From Tenebrio molitor (Eukaryota > Arthropoda > Insecta > Coleoptera > Tenebrionidae), in assembly GCF_963966145.1 (NCBI RefSeq), contig NC_091054.1, positions 2,976,001 through 3,040,000 of the forward strand: DNA of 64,000 nucleotides, written 5' to 3'. Shown piece after piece: positions 1-12,292 of this stretch (the stretch's first letter is position 1; every line of letters starts with the position of its first letter). The position numbers and the translations under genes were made by a program. The notes under the pieces were generated by a model. That model saw nothing but the letters and a program-made list of their open reading frames with translations, was not told the DNA's origin and made no database searches.

Positions 1-1117
1 AGGCAAAGGAATGGAAATTTCTTGGACGAATAGTCTAAAATGTCCCACGGAGGAAGAATACTTTAAAGTAGCAGTGCGCAGTAAGTAGAATACACACAGT
101 AGAATATACAGGGTGTTTTTTAAATGTTAGTAGAAAAAAGGCTGGTAATAGGTGAGGATGAGTAGAACTCATACACAAAATATTATCTAAAAAAGTCTTT
201 TCGTTTTCGAGATAAAAATAAATTAAATTTTGGTTGAAATTGTCAGTATGCTACTGAATTAACGGTAGTTAGAGTTGTCAAGCAACAATAATCATTTTGT
301 TGTATTTTTGTTCATAGTATTGTGGAGTTGCAATGGTTTAACTTATTATTTACTATTCAGAACACCCTGTATTTTAGTCTTAGTTATAAAAAATGTCAAG
401 ATATAACTTTTTTTCAGAAACTGGCAGCGCTATTCAATTTATGATGCGAATGATGCAGCTCTCCAGTTCGAATCAAGCAGATTTTACGCATTTAGCAGAA
501 ATATTCGGCAAATTCTTTCATGTTTATGACGACTACATCAATTTACAATCCATGGATGAGGTGAGAACTTTTGAAACTAGTTAAAGGTTTAATATATCGC
601 GTTGAAGAGTCGATTGTGAACGCACCACCGGTTCTCTGATGAGCTGTGTAAATCTGACTTCACTTTTTGCGCGTTTTTAATATGAAGCTTGAAAATCAGT
701 GTATAAATCAGTGGTATAATTGTTTTTCTTTGCTGCAGTATCTAATAGCAGAGAATAGCTCCAACAATATTAGCCAGGGGAAATTTAGTTTCCCAGTAAT
801 ACACGCTGTTCGCAGTCATCCAGAAGACATCCAGCTGATTAGTATCCTTTTACAACGTAACACATTATTATCTTTTACAATTAGTAACAAATACAACCTT
901 GACCCCACATTTAGATATTTTACGTCAAAAAACAACCAACAAGGAAGTTTTAAAGTATTGCGTACATTTGTTAGAACAATTTGGAAGTTTTGAATACACA
1001 AAGCAAACTTTAGCAAAGTTAAGGGATGAAGCTGAAGAGGAAATGGAGAAGTTTGAAGAGAATCCGTATATGTTGCAACTTTTTGAAGATATCTTTTCCA
1101 AGCTAAAAATTAATTAA
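1..1117 (+). CDS. Gene A: GGPPS-like isoprenyl diphosphate synthase, 5'-partial
   Basis: Only the last four exons are in the window: 1-80, 418-560, 739-841 and 915-1117 (stop TAA). Borders are GT/AG and the frame is open throughout. The order of conserved blocks is that of animal type III GGPPS: GKGMEISW and CPTEEEY (exon 1), KTG at the next splice, the second aspartate-rich motif as DDYIN (exon 2), QGKFSFPVIHAV (exon 3), then ILRQK, YCVHLLEQFGSFEYTKQ and an EEEMEKFEENP tail. The usual WRD after the substrate helix is WTN here. Together with the tail, this puts A nearest to genes G and I. The exons with the start codon and first DDxxD motif lie outside the window, so its catalytic state cannot be judged. 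A short inverted-repeat element sits in the first visible intron. Confidence 0.85.
108..370. mobile_element. MITE-like element in an intron of gene A
   Basis: A 263-bp insertion is bounded by ACAGGGTGTT at the left and its inverse AACACCCTGT at the right. It lies wholly within the intron 81-417 and has no coding potential. The ACAGGGT terminus recurs in many other insertions in this window. Confidence 0.65.
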
Positions 1118-1170
1118 TCTTTGTTATTGTTTACAGATTTCTTCCTGCATTTGTTTTCTGTTTAGATATA

Positions 1171-1176
1171 AATAAA
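1171..1176 (+). terminator. Polyadenylation signal of gene A
   Basis: A canonical AATAAA lies 54 bp after the stop codon of gene A and is followed by a T-rich stretch. Confidence 0.6.
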
Positions 1177-1363
1177 ATTTTAATGCCTGTCTCATTGTTT
1201 TTAATTATCTAAAAAATTAGTGCTTCCTTAAAATTTTAAGTTTTCTTTTTGGAACTCCCTTCTTTCACTTTTTGTAAAAAACTGATAGATAATACTCAGA
1301 GCTGCAGCGACATTTTACGATATAATTCTCATTGAGGGATACCCTAATAATAAAACTGTCTAT

Positions 1364-1626
1364 ACAGGGTGTTATTGAAATGCGTGGACAAATTTTAACC
1401 ACGAGCTACTGGCTTCATGTATAACTCGGAAAAAATATTTAAAAAATTCTTTGGCGAAAAATAAAATGACATTTATTTTTAATTGCTTTTAGTCTTCTAC
1501 GTTGTCCCACAACCGCGTAGGTAAAATTTCGGCACATTTTAAAAATACACCCTGTACATTATATTTTATAAAACGTACACCAATGCGGTTTCCTTGTTTT
1601 AAAGCATATTTCCTAGAGGTTACTTA
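1364..1626. mobile_element. MITE-like repeat, related to 11,931-12,292
   Basis: The element begins ACAGGGTGTTATTG and holds an inverted ACACCCTGT at 1548-1555. Its interior, including CGAGCTACTGGCTTCATGTA and CCAATGCGGTTTCCTTG, reappears partly in inverse order within the element upstream of gene D. The right border at about 1,626 is approximate. Confidence 0.55.
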
Positions 1627-2360
1627 CAATTAGTATAGTGAAAAATAATGAGTAAATGAGCAAAAAAATACGTAAAAGAAAGTAACAGACTGGAGACATT
1701 TTTTCACTTCCGCCACCAGAAAAATCAAGAAAGTATTTTCTCGGAGATGAAGATTGCAGTAAATGTTTCTGTTGCAATTCTGTTACCAATGAAATCACGA
1801 CAAAGTTACAAAAATTGTACCCTGCACTTTACTACACGAGTACAGTTCCACCCTAATACCATACGTGCGGTAAAGTAAGTATTTCGACATTCTAAAGAAG
1901 ATTATAAAGTTTGACTGTACGTATTGATAATAGATAGGTAATTGACATTTATCAATGCATAAAGTCAAATTTCATAACATTAACCTGAATGTTGTAATGG
2001 CACTAGTGTGGTAGTAGATGGGAAAGAATATTAAACATATTAATATGAAATATTTACTGTAATATTAAATAAGAGAAATAACAATAAGAAGAGCCATCCG
2101 AAAATGATGACATTAGGTCTCAATAAGCGGGTACCGTTTTTTTTTTGGTACCAGATCAATTTTGAATTTTATCTTCTAAAGCAAGACTTCTTCAAAAAAT
2201 TGTTAAGTTAAGAAAAGTTACTCAAATTGGTGAATTCGATTACCGATTAAAATATTCGCATTGATTTGTAAAAAACCTGTATAGTCGACTTTCATTCTTA
2301 TTCCACAACTTGTTCTGAATTTAAAGTAGGGTAAGTTCAAGACTTTGTTATTGAAATAAA

Positions 2361-2400
2361 TATAAAAATATTTATGGCATAAAATTGAAAACATCAGTGT
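2361..2400 (+). promoter_or_regulatory. Core promoter of gene B (TATA box and initiator)
   Basis: TATAAAA at 2361-2367 is followed about 35 bp later by TCAGT (2394-2398), the arthropod initiator consensus, and the ATG is about 38 bp further on. The same two elements with the same spacing occur before gene E. Confidence 0.5.
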
Positions 2401-2433
2401 GTCAAATCAGTTGAATTTAGCAAGTGAACAGTG

Positions 2434-4015
2434 ATGGACCTAATAACCACGGGGAGCTGTTACAGCAAGGACAACGATCGTGAAGAAGACGAAGTAAATA
2501 AGAGTATAACACCCGCCAATACACTCGTTAAAAAAATCTCTTGCAGGTGTTGTTGCAACCCTACTTACAATTCACTCAAGTCGGCCATGCACGTGCGCAA
2601 TATATGTCAAACATGTTTCACTGCTTCAACTATTGGCTCAAAGTTCCTCAAGAGAAATTCAAGCAAATTATTAATATCTTTGAAACACTATACAACAGTT
2701 TCGTAATGTATGTACGAGCTCTGGTGAGTTTGTAAGATTATGGGAGTTGTACTTTAGGTTGGATGATATGTGCGATGACTCAGTGGTGAGAAGTGGTGTT
2801 CCTGTTGTGCATTCCATCTATGGCCTTCCTCACACGCTCAATTCTGTCAACTATGCAAATTCCAATGCTCTGGAAAAACTTCTCGATTTGGGAGACCCAC
2901 GAGTATTTTCTTTCGTCCACGCAAAATATTGTTTTAAACTTGTTTTTGCAGATTATGTCTCTGTACATAGAACATGGTCAGAAAACGCATGGTGGTAATG
3001 GTATGGAAATCTATTGGAGAGATAATGTTATATGTCCGACCGAAGAAGAATATTTGGAACTGGCTGTCGCAAGTGAGTTTGAAAATCAAGCAATATCTTT
3101 CCATATTTTTCTAATTTGGGAAAGTCTCTCTTTTCTAAATCAATTTTAATCTGTTTTAGAAACCAGCAGTGCTTTTTGCTTCGGAATAAAAGTGTTGCAA
3201 TTGTTCAGCGATAATACCGAAAACCTGGATAAATTGGTGACAGCACTAGGTCAGCTTTTTCAGATTTGGAATGACCTTGTCAATCTTAAGTCGGATAAGG
3301 TGAATATCAAATGTTTTTGGATTGATGGATATTTTCTTCTCTTATTGTAGCAAACTCTTGTCAGGTCTTATTGTGCCGACATTACAGAAGGAAAATTTAC
3401 TTTTCCGATCATTCACGCCATTCAAACCCACCCAGATGACGATCAAATTATAAGTATCCTTTTTAACATTTATGAAATTAATAAAATATATATTTGATAT
3501 TTTATAAAAATCGGCCAAAGTGCAAAATAGCACATTTGGTCAGCCGAAAAGTCTGATACAAATGTCGCTTAAACTAATCTGGTACTCGGCCTCGCCTCGT
3601 GCCTGAAACCCAGTTTTCGCACTGTAAAATATCCCTACCGTACTCTAATGTGAATAACTATTTACTTTACAACCATTATTAAAGCAGCGCTCTGAGAAAC
3701 AACATACGTAGTTACTTTTTGGAACGGTTGTTCAAAAAAACATTTTTTTATATATTTTTTTGCAGTGTAAATACCTATTAACGTACATGACCTTAATCAA
3801 TTATCTCAGACATACTGAAGCAACGAACGACTAGTTATGAATTAAAAAAGTATTTTGTGTCCATATTGGAAAAATACGGAAGTTTTGATTATACACTAGA
3901 GGTACTCAACAAACTGAAAAATGAAGCTGTACAGGAAGTAGAGAGACTTGGCGGAAATCCGTACATTGATAATGTTGTGGAGTATATTCTCGATAAACTT
4001 GAAACTGTAGGATAG
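2434..4015 (+). CDS. Gene B: GGPPS-like protein, FARM intact, SARM changed to NDLVN
   Basis: Seven exons: 2434-2493, 2547-2707, 2758-2902, 2952-3072, 3160-3299, 3351-3453, 3810-4015. They join to 936 nt, or 311 residues, the length of animal GGPPS. The ATG at 2434 gives a 20-codon first exon matching that of gene E. Visible motifs are FNYWLKVPQEKF (exon 2), first aspartate-rich motif DDMCD at residues 76-80 followed by VRSG, GNGMEIYWRD (exon 4), KT at 163-164, GKFTFPIIHAI (exon 6) and the C-terminal YGSFDYTLE. The second motif, normally DDYxN, is NDLVN at 200-204: the first aspartate is asparagine. GGPPS normally needs both motifs to hold three Mg2+ ions, so prenyl elongation is doubtful. A terpene-synthase-like activity using one metal-bound allylic diphosphate is possible. 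An AATAAA lies at 4039-4044. Confidence 0.88.
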
Positions 4016-4044
4016 GTTTGTTCTGTAATTAATCTGTTAATAAA

Positions 4045-5965
4045 AAAAATTAAAAATAATTGTTTTTATTTGTTTTAATATAACACACCATATTATTCCA
4101 TCGTTTTTACAACAATTGAGAGGGCATAGATTTAATAATAATTGATAAAAATAATTTGTGTTAGAAAACATAAAACAATTTTTCCGTAGTACAATCGAAG
4201 AAAATTAAGTGAATAATTTTAGGTATTTTTAACAAACTTGGACAACTATTATGATTTGATTGGAATAGTAACAATAATGACAACTCAATTTTCCAACTAC
4301 TTTTTTCAAAAGTAAACTACCTAGTAAAATATCTTCTTCAAAACGTTAACATTTTAAGAGGTTTTTATTGTTTAAATAATGTTTAATCTTCTCAACTCTT
4401 GACCACATTAAAATGTTTTCTTAATTTTTTTTATTCTTTAATTTATAAATGGTTAAAATACTGCATGATGTGTCAAGGTAGTATTATTATTTTATTCACG
4501 ATCTCAGAGAATTTCGGAACAAAACTGATTTCTTATCGAGCATTTAAATATCAACAAAGTTTTAAAAATTGAGTTAATGTTTGTGTCATTTAATTGCCAA
4601 AATTTTTTATATTTTTGGTAAGTTTTGTGCAATAAAATGGCACTACTAACTATAATTCTTGTCAATTTTGTATTTTAACATTGCAAACGCGGTTACATTG
4701 TATTTACACTAGATTTATCGCGGGGTGAACCATTTGCAACTAACTAACCAATTCGGCAACAACAATAACTAAGCATAGTGATTTCTGGATGCATATCCCA
4801 AAAAAAAAAACCAGTTTTTGGGCACCCTAATGAAAATGGCAATTTTACGTATTCACAAGCGGACGAAAAGTAACTCTTTTTCGGACGCACTTTTTCGAAC
4901 GCTGACCGTGACGCCATCTGTTGGACTGTTTAGTAAGTTAGCAATGATAATTGTCGTGTCACCATAAATTATGTAAATAAGTAATTATGTATATCGCAAA
5001 TATGTTGTAAATTTCTAGTTTTGTTGGCAAGCTGATAACAAATACTATAAAAAAATTGTTAATATGTAGGTATGTAGTACTTAATAAATGTATCTATTTG
5101 AAAAAGGTAGATACAAAATAAATTTGTAATTTTTCCAATGACTTAATGTGCACCTCTGCCAAAAAGTGCTGCTTATTGTAGCAAAAGTTTTTTCACCAAA
5201 ACATATATATATTTCATTGCAATAAAGACATGTGAAACGTGTTTTTGTCATAAATTTCACGACAACGCGATGGCTCCAAGGTTAGACAAATGTCTGGTTT
5301 CGTTTTTGTACAAAAATGAAATATAAATATTCAAATACAAAAAAATTATGTTGTTTATAAGTATCGTTATGTTTCAGTTAGCCGAAAAACCTTGACTTTG
5401 ATTAAAAAAAAATGTATAGGTAATTCCACTTGTAAAAAATGGGTTTAATTATAGCAGAATGTTTTTGGACTCTGATTATATTATTTTATTTTTAATATAC
5501 TCGTACTGCTCACCAAAGTCATCTTCAAATGATCATAAACCATTGATATCCTTTAAAAAAATAAAAGGATAACTAAATCAATGTGTGCAAATGAAGTAGA
5601 CTGTTATAAAGCCCTAATATTTTCGATACTTACAATGCTGTAATGCTGTCTTTTTACTAAAAATAATAACTAACAGACTTCGAAATTCTCAACATATTTT
5701 ATGTCTTTTTTAGAAATTCCTGCTGTCTACCTGCTCTTTCTTCCACCTATACCTTGATGCTGAGCTAGTAACTGTGTTTGTGTTTTCCTTCTTTTGTATT
5801 AAAAAATCTTAAAATTTCCTAGTCTACGTTTAAAGCGGAAATGTAAAAAATTATTAAAAATTTTTTTTTCAAGTTTTATTACTATATTTACTGTTTAATT
5901 TGTTGCCTTCCATTATGGTGCTTACAATATGTTAGACATATACATAAAAAAAATTGTACAAACGA
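4045..5965. other. Intergenic region B-C
   Basis: No gene is recognised. 4,020-4,540 and 5,309-5,757 are closely matched downstream of gene E (14,940-15,440 and 15,441-15,890), so this is part of the B-C/E-F duplication. About 770 bp (roughly 4,542-5,308) have no counterpart there. 5,759-5,965 is copied downstream of gene D (9,697-9,905). Confidence 0.6.
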
Positions 5966-7648
5966 TCATACGATATTAAATTGTGAAAGAGCATCATCCA
6001 AAAGCTCAATTATGAATGGGTTATATTCGAATTTCTTCATCTCTTCTTCTGCTTCATTTCTTAAGATTATCAAGGTTTCCTTGGTATATTCCAAGCTTCC
6101 AAATTGCTCCAATAAAGACATCATATACTTGTGGATTTTCTTATCTGCTGATCTCTGCTTTATGAGATCTGTTCGTTATGTTAAGGATTTATACATCAAG
6201 TAAATAAATTTAAAAAATACATATTTTTGAAAAGATACTCATCAGTTGAACATCTTCAGGGTACTTGTTAATAGCATGGACCACTGCAAAATTAAATTTT
6301 CCCAGGCTAAAGTTTTTGCAATACTGAAAGTAGAATCAGAAATACTTAACATGGAAGGATGCAGATGCCTAAGAAGATGTCCCTAAGTGTGGTATTAGAT
6401 TAGAAATAGATTAGAATTAGATCAGCAGACTACGACAAATTCCCATTTTATTAAATGATATTGAATATTTTTTTCAAGGGGAATTTATTTTTTGCTGGTT
6501 TTGATTCCCGAAGAAGTCTTAAGCACTTACTAGATTACCTATGCAGGGTTATTATAAATGATTGTCCCATCGCAGTTGGCCCTGAAAACCATACAAATGT
6601 TGGATGTGCCGTCAGCCTCGTAACATGAGACAGACTAGTAGACAGATTTCCGGCGGTAAAAGCTACCGCTAGTAACGGCACTCACCGGCGATACTAGTCT
6701 GACTCGTGTTATGAGGCTTGCGGCACATTCAACGACACACTGCGATGGGACAATCATTTATAATAATTAATAACTCTGTACATATGATAAGCAGAAAGAA
6801 CTAAATATAAGGTAAAGTACTTACCTCGCTGCTACTTTGTGTTAGATCGATATAATCTTCATATATTCGGAAAAATTGCGCTAGAATTTCCGTTATTTTA
6901 ACAAAGTTAGATTTATCGTTGCTAAACAGTTGCATCAAACGAACTGAATTGTAATAAAAACTTCCAGTCTCTTAAATTAAAAACGTACAGTTATTGTTAC
7001 TGAGAAAATATTCAGTATTTACTGCGAATACACATTCTTCTATATTCATCTTCAGTTGGACATTTGAGATTCTCTCTCCAATCATATTCCATAGCCTGAC
7101 CCCTGTAAGACTCCAACATTTGTTCAACATAAATCCCAATTGCCTAAAAGTATCATTTGATATGTTTCAATAATTGTTAAATCTTTAACGACCTCTGGAT
7201 GATCCAACTCAAAAGATTTGTTTACAGCGATGCATCCTGCAAAGTTGGCAGCATTGAGAGTGGCAGCGAGGCCATCGTTTCGATATCCTGAACAATTTGT
7301 TGTATTGGACCAAATAGGTTTGCTGTCCAAATCATCTAACCTAAAACAATCATGTTCACAAGAATTTACACACTTTTTTGCAAACGTACATAACAACTGA
7401 AGTGTCCAGTAATTTGTGCGCATCTTTAATTATTTTCAATTTGTTTTTTGGAATTCTCAACCAAAAATCAAAACCGTCAATTAATTTAAGAATAACTCTG
7501 ACCTTCAGATCGAGTGTTTGGCTTTGATCGGTATGCGGTCCAAGTATTATCTAAAAAAAATAACTGATAGACCCTTAAAACAGAACTACTTACATTTCTT
7601 CACCTCGTCTTCCGCTTTTGAAATCTTCAACTGCTGCAAAGACACCAT
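5966..7648 (-). CDS. Gene C: divergent GGPPS-like protein with both catalytic motifs altered
   Basis: Exons in coding order: 7604-7648, 7390-7550, 7193-7340, 7023-7143, 6825-6970, 6239-6323, 5966-6168. They total 909 nt, 302 residues, with an open frame. The start ATG at 7648 gives a 15-codon first exon shared with D and F. Family blocks are DGFDFWLRIPKNKL, LNAANF, ELDHPE, GQAMEYDWRENLKCPTEDEY, KTGSF, GKFNFAVVHAI, EQFGSLEYTKET. The first motif reads DDLDS (residues 71-75): the last Asp is Ser, the Arg-Arg/Ser-Gly that normally follows is gone, and the segment to the next conserved Asn is one residue longer. The second motif is EDYID (196-200). Exon 6 is 18 nt shorter than in the other clades. 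A GGPPS reaction is therefore unlikely. It could be a neofunctionalised terpene synthase or a pseudoenzyme. Conserved splicing in three copies argues against a simple pseudogene. Confidence 0.85.
6542..6780. mobile_element. MITE-like element in an intron of gene C
   Basis: The ends carry matching inverted segments, ATTATAAATGATTGTCCCAT at the left and its inverse near 6,740-6,763. The middle has an imperfect hairpin around CCGGCGGTAAAAGC / CACCGGCG. The same insertion is at the same intron position in D and F, so it predates the C/D/F duplications. Confidence 0.65.
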
Positions 7649-9905
7649 TTTTAGATTTACTCGAATTTCTCACAACGCGGAAGTTTAAAATTATGGTTTC
7701 AATTGTAGACTGGCTTCGGATTGAATGTTTTTTTTCTTTTAAGGCAGCTTAACATCGCAAAATTAGTACATTAAAGTTAATAGGCTTGACTATAAAAAAC
7801 TTGCTTCTAATCGCAAAAAAACAGGTTTTTGTTGATGAATAATTTGTCTACTTATAAAAAAAAGAGTAACAACATGTAAGGTTCCTCCATTGAGGAAATA
7901 AGGAGGTCAAGTTGGTATGACCTTTTTGGTGAAACAAGTGCTTTTACAACATATACTCATATAGAATTTACCGTGTATATTTTTTTCTAGTGCCTTAAAC
8001 GTTCCGTGATAAATCTGAATCCAATATAATTGAAAACAGCAAATTAATTTTTTTGACACACGACCAAATGCGATTTCCACAACGATTTAGAAAAATAATA
8101 ACGAATAATAATCAATAGATCCCTGTAAAGAGCCTCAAATGATTTTAATTATTTTATTCCTCAGCGAATCAAATGTGTTTGGTCAGTAAACACATAGTGC
8201 TAAACCAGTATTTAAGGCTGATTTTTTCAAGGTCTTTGTGTTTTTTGAACACATTGTGTTTGCATCTCATTTAGCTTCTTTCCAGAACCCTAGACTTAGA
8301 AGATGTGTCTGATAAAACTTTTTTTTGTCATTTTAAAGTGATTAATTCCCGCGTACATCAAACATGTGTGTTCAGCCAATCAGAGCGCTTGCTTCATCCA
8401 ATCAAAAATGTTTATCGCGGTAAAAACGTCCTACTACTCTGTCATCTGTCAAAAGTGTATAAAATTCCATGCTACTCCTATCAGATTCTCAAATTGTTTT
8501 TAATAATTGTGCTTTTAATAACTGTATTATAAATAAATAATTACCTAATGTTTTCATATTTCACATAGGTATTCTGCAGAAATAGGCCCAAGAAAAATGT
8601 TCAAGAGAATTTTGTTCTCTTCAATTTTAATTTAATCTTAAATTCCTAACATGAAATTTATCGAAATTATTTTTTATCATTTTTTGCCAACATAATACAT
8701 ACAAGATATTTCACGAGTGATAATGAGCCCGACGGAATTAAAAATGCAACCCGCAATACATTTGCAGAGCAGACCTGGATGTTGTCTGCGTCCATATCCA
8801 GCTTTGCTTTGCAAATGTATTGTATACAGGGTTTGTCAAAAATGATGCATAATAATTATGTCACGCTAATCTACATTAAATAGCAGACAAAATATTCTAA
8901 TGTGAATTTGGTCTTAGACGAATAATACATATTTAAATTATTATTACATATTATCAAAAATGACATTTATGACAGCCCTTGTTACTTTCTGACTTTACTC
9001 AAGTTCGAAACATCACTCTTGCTTAGTTTATTAATACACCCTGTATATTTAACAATTAATAATCGGACTAATTAATTTTAATCACCCACAAAAATCCTTT
9101 GAGGACGTAGTAGGTAAACACAGAAAGCAATTATTTATGTTTTGTAGTAACTTAGGTACCTGTTTAATGAATTATTTGTGAGTTATGATTCTCCATATGA
9201 CACAGTCAAAATTAATTTTATATAGTATAGATTTTTAATTGGTCTTGATTGATATCAACGTAGTTAGTAAAACGAAATTAACCAAAATCGAGCCAGATGG
9301 TCCCATTAAGTAAGCATTTTTAATAATGCTGCAATTGTCTTTTATCTATGCCAGTACCGCCACCGCGTCTTTCGTGTACCAACCGTACGCAATCAAATGT
9401 ACCAACCGAAAACAATTAAAATTAAAAAGACCTGTTCTCTCGCTGTCTTGATCTTTACGGTGGGCAAGTGCGCCTTTTCCTGGTTTCTTTTGGTGTTTGT
9501 TTCTGCGGCGGCAGTTTGAATTCAAACTGGGTTTCACAACCCTTATATTTTTAGTCATTTTTATTATTCACAATATTTCTAACTTACTTTTCAGAACATT
9601 AAGGGCCGGTTGCACTAACGCCAGTTAAAGTTAACTGTAGATTAAAATGCTTGGTTACTTCAGTTGTTTATAGTTTTCTGTTTTCTCGGCACAATGTACT
9701 GAGCTAGTAACTGTGTTTGTGTTTTCCTTCTTTTGTATTTAAAAATCTTAAAATTTCCGAGTCTACATTTAAAACGGAAATGTCAAAATTTATTTTAAAA
9801 TTTTCTTTTTCAAGTTTTATTACAATATTTACTGTTTTATTGTTGCATTACATCATGTTGGTTACAATATGTTAGACAGATACATAAGAATTTTTGTACA
9901 AACCA
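7649..9905. other. Intergenic region C-D
   Basis: 7,649-9,330 is the upstream block of gene C and is repeated upstream of D (11,559-12,930) and F (17,985-20,420). It contains a repeat beginning ATTTCACGAGTGATAATGAG at 8,707 and an element from about 8,826 (ACAGGGTTTGTC) to about 9,046 (ATACACCCTGT). 9,340-9,690 is unique and holds the small ORF listed separately. 9,697-9,905 is the duplicated downstream flank of D. Confidence 0.55.
9346..9558 (-). CDS. Small basic ORF of unknown nature
   Basis: A 70-codon ORF with an ATG in a reasonable context (AAAATGAC). Its N-terminal half is very basic (CRRRNKHQKKPGKG) and its C-terminal half is hydrophobic/aromatic. It lies in the only unique stretch between C and D and has higher GC than its surroundings. 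I do not recognise it. It may be a remnant exon or retrocopied fragment, or chance. No promoter or partner exon was identified. Confidence 0.15.
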   Translation of the reverse strand: MTKNIRVVKPSLNSNCRRRNKHQKKPGKGALAHRKDQDSERTGLFNFNCFRLVHLIAYGWYTKDAVAVLA

Positions 9906-11558
9906 TCATACGCTATTAAATTTTGAAAGAGCATCATCCAAAAATTTTATTATGAATGGGTTATATTCGAATTTCTTCATCTCTTCTTCTGCTTCATTTC
10001 TCAAGATTATCAAGGTTTCCTTCGTATGTTCCAAGCTTCCAAATTGCTCCAATAAAGACATCATATACTTGTAGATTTTCTTATCTGTTGATTTCTGCTT
10101 TATGAGATCTGTTCGTTATATTAAGGATTTATACATCAAGTAAATAAATTTAAAAAATACATATTTTTGAAAAGATACTCATCAGTTGAACATCTTCAGG
10201 GTACTTGTTAATAGCATGGACCACTGCAAAATTAAATTTTCCCAGGCTAAAGCTTTTGCAATACTGAAAGTAGAATCAGAAACACTTAACATGGAAGGAT
10301 GCAGATGCCTAAGAAGATGTTCCTAAGTGTCATATTAGATTAGAATTAGATTAGCAGACTGTCAAAACTAGAAAGTAGTTTCTCACTAATGTCACTTATC
10401 GTCTACGACAAATTCTCATTTTATTAAATGAGATGGAACATTTTTTTGGGGGGGAATTTATTTTTTGCTGGTTTTGATTCCCGAAGAAGTCTTAAGCACT
10501 TACTAGATTACCTATACAGGCTTATTATAACTGGTTGTCCCATCGCAACATGAGACAGACTAGTAGATGAATTTCCGGCGGTAAAAACTACCGCCAGTAT
10601 CGCCACCTACCGGCGATACTAATCTGACTCATGTTATGAGGCTTGCGGCACAACGCCAACTGCGATGGGACAATTATTTGTAATAACTCTGTACATATGA
10701 TAAGCAGAAAGAAGTAAATAAAAGGTAAAGTACTTACCTCGCTGCTATTTTGTGTTAGATCGATATAATCTTCATATATTCGGAAAAATTGCGCTAGAAT
10801 TTCCGTTATTTTAACAAAGTTAGATTTATCGTCACTAAATAGTTGCATCAAACGAACTGAATTGTAATAAAAACTTCCAGTCTCTTAAATTAAAAACGTA
10901 CAGTTATTGTTACTGAGAAAATATTCCGTATTTACTGCGAATACACATTCTTCTATATTCATCTTCAGTTGGACATTTGAGATTCTCTCTCCAATCATAT
11001 TCCATAGCCTGACCCCTGTAAGACTCCAACGTTTGTTCAACACAAATCCCAATTGCCTAAAAGTATCATTAGATATGTTTCAATAATTGTTAAATCTTTA
11101 ACGACCTCTGGGTGATCCAACTCAAAAGATTTGTTTACAGCGATGCATCCTGCAAAGTTGGCAGCATTGAGTGTGGCAGCGAGGCTATCGTTTCGATATC
11201 CTGAACAATTTGTTGTGTTGGAGCAAATAGGTTTGCTGTCCAAATCATCTAACCTAAAACAATCACATTCACAAGAATTTACTCACTTCGTTGCAAACAT
11301 ACATAACACTTGTGTCCATTATTTTATGCGCATCTTTAATTATTTTCAGTTTGTTTTTTGGAATTCTCAACCAAAAATCAAAACCGTCAATTAATTTCAG
11401 AATAACTCTGACCTTCTGATCGAGTATTTGGCTTTGATTGGTATGGGGTTCAAGTATTATCTAAAAAAAATTACTGATACACCCTTAAAACAGAACTACT
11501 TACATTTCTTCACCTCGTCTTCAGTTTTTGAAATCTTCAACTGCTGCAAAGACACCAT
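9906..11558 (-). CDS. Gene D: GGPPS-like protein, tandem copy of gene C
   Basis: Exons in coding order: 11514-11558, 11303-11460, 11106-11253, 10936-11056, 10738-10883, 10179-10263, 9906-10108. They total 906 nt, 301 residues. Each exon has the length of its counterpart in C except exon 2, which lacks one codon just before the splice at the first motif. First motif DDLDS (residues 70-74), second motif EDYID (195-199), as in C. It differs from C by scattered substitutions, for example KPIC for KPIW after the first motif and an altered C-terminus ending FNSV. The reading frame and all splice sites are intact. The copy lies about 3.94 kb from C with its flanks, so it came from a tandem duplication that included both. 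Confidence 0.85.
10515..10694. mobile_element. MITE-like element in an intron of gene D
   Basis: This is the counterpart of the element at 6542-6780 in gene C. It keeps the paired GGTTGTCCCATCGCA / TGCGATGGGACAAT ends but has lost part of the left half. Confidence 0.6.
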
Positions 11559-11930
11559 TTTTAGATTTTACTCGAAGTTTAAAATTATGGTTTCAACTGT
11601 AGACTGGCTTCGGATTGAATGCTTTTTCTTTTAAGGCAGCTTAACATCGCAAAATTAGTACATCAAACTTAATTGACGAGACTAGGAAAAACATGCTCCT
11701 AACCGCAAGAAACAGGTTTTACTTGATGAAGAACTTGTCTATTTATACAAAAGAGTAACAATATGTAATTTTCCTCCATTGATGAAGTATGGAGGTGAAC
11801 TTGGTATGACCTTTTTGGTGAAACAAGTGCTTTTACAACATATACTCGTTCTCATCAATTTTAATTTAATCTTAAATTCCTAACATGAAATTTATCGAAA
11901 ATATTTTTGATAATTTTTTGCCAACATAAT

Positions 11931-12292
11931 ACAGGGTGATTTTGAAAGTTGTGCAGATATTTTACTCACGAGCTACTGGCTTCATGTAGAACTCGGAAAA
12001 AATACGCCAATGCGAAGTAACCTACAGGAAATATGCTTTAAAACAAGGAAACCGCATTGGTGTACGTTTTATAAAATATGATATACAGGGTGTATTTTTA
12101 AAATGTGCCGAAATTTTACCTACGAGGTTGTTTGACAACGTAGAAGACTAAAAGCAATTAAAAAAAATTATAGCTCAAAAAATAAATGTCATTTTATTTT
12201 TTGACATAATTTTTTAAACATTTTTTCCCAGTTATACATGAAGCCAGTAGCTCGTTATTAAAATATCTGCACAACTTTCAAAATCACCCTTT
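11931..12292. mobile_element. MITE-like element specific to the D upstream copy
   Basis: The element begins ACAGGGTGATTTTGAAAGTT and ends with the inverse AACTTTCAAAATCACCCT, with CGAGCTACTGGCTTCATGTA and its inverse inside both ends. The paralogous sites upstream of C and F (after GCCAACATAATAC) lack it, so it inserted after these blocks separated. Its core resembles the element at 1364-1626 in inverted order. Confidence 0.7.

Larger units (their letters stand above)
1177..2433. other. Intergenic region A-B
   Basis: No gene is seen. The stretch holds the MITE-like element listed separately at 1364-1626. From about 2,190 there is a segment that is copied upstream of gene E (about 12,930-13,311), so this part belongs to the duplicated promoter block of the B/E pair. 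Confidence 0.6.

Noticed and set aside
667..1016. ORFs at 667-993 (+) and 816-1016 (-)
   Set aside because: They overlap the true exons 739-841 and 915-1117 of gene A in other frames or run through an intron.
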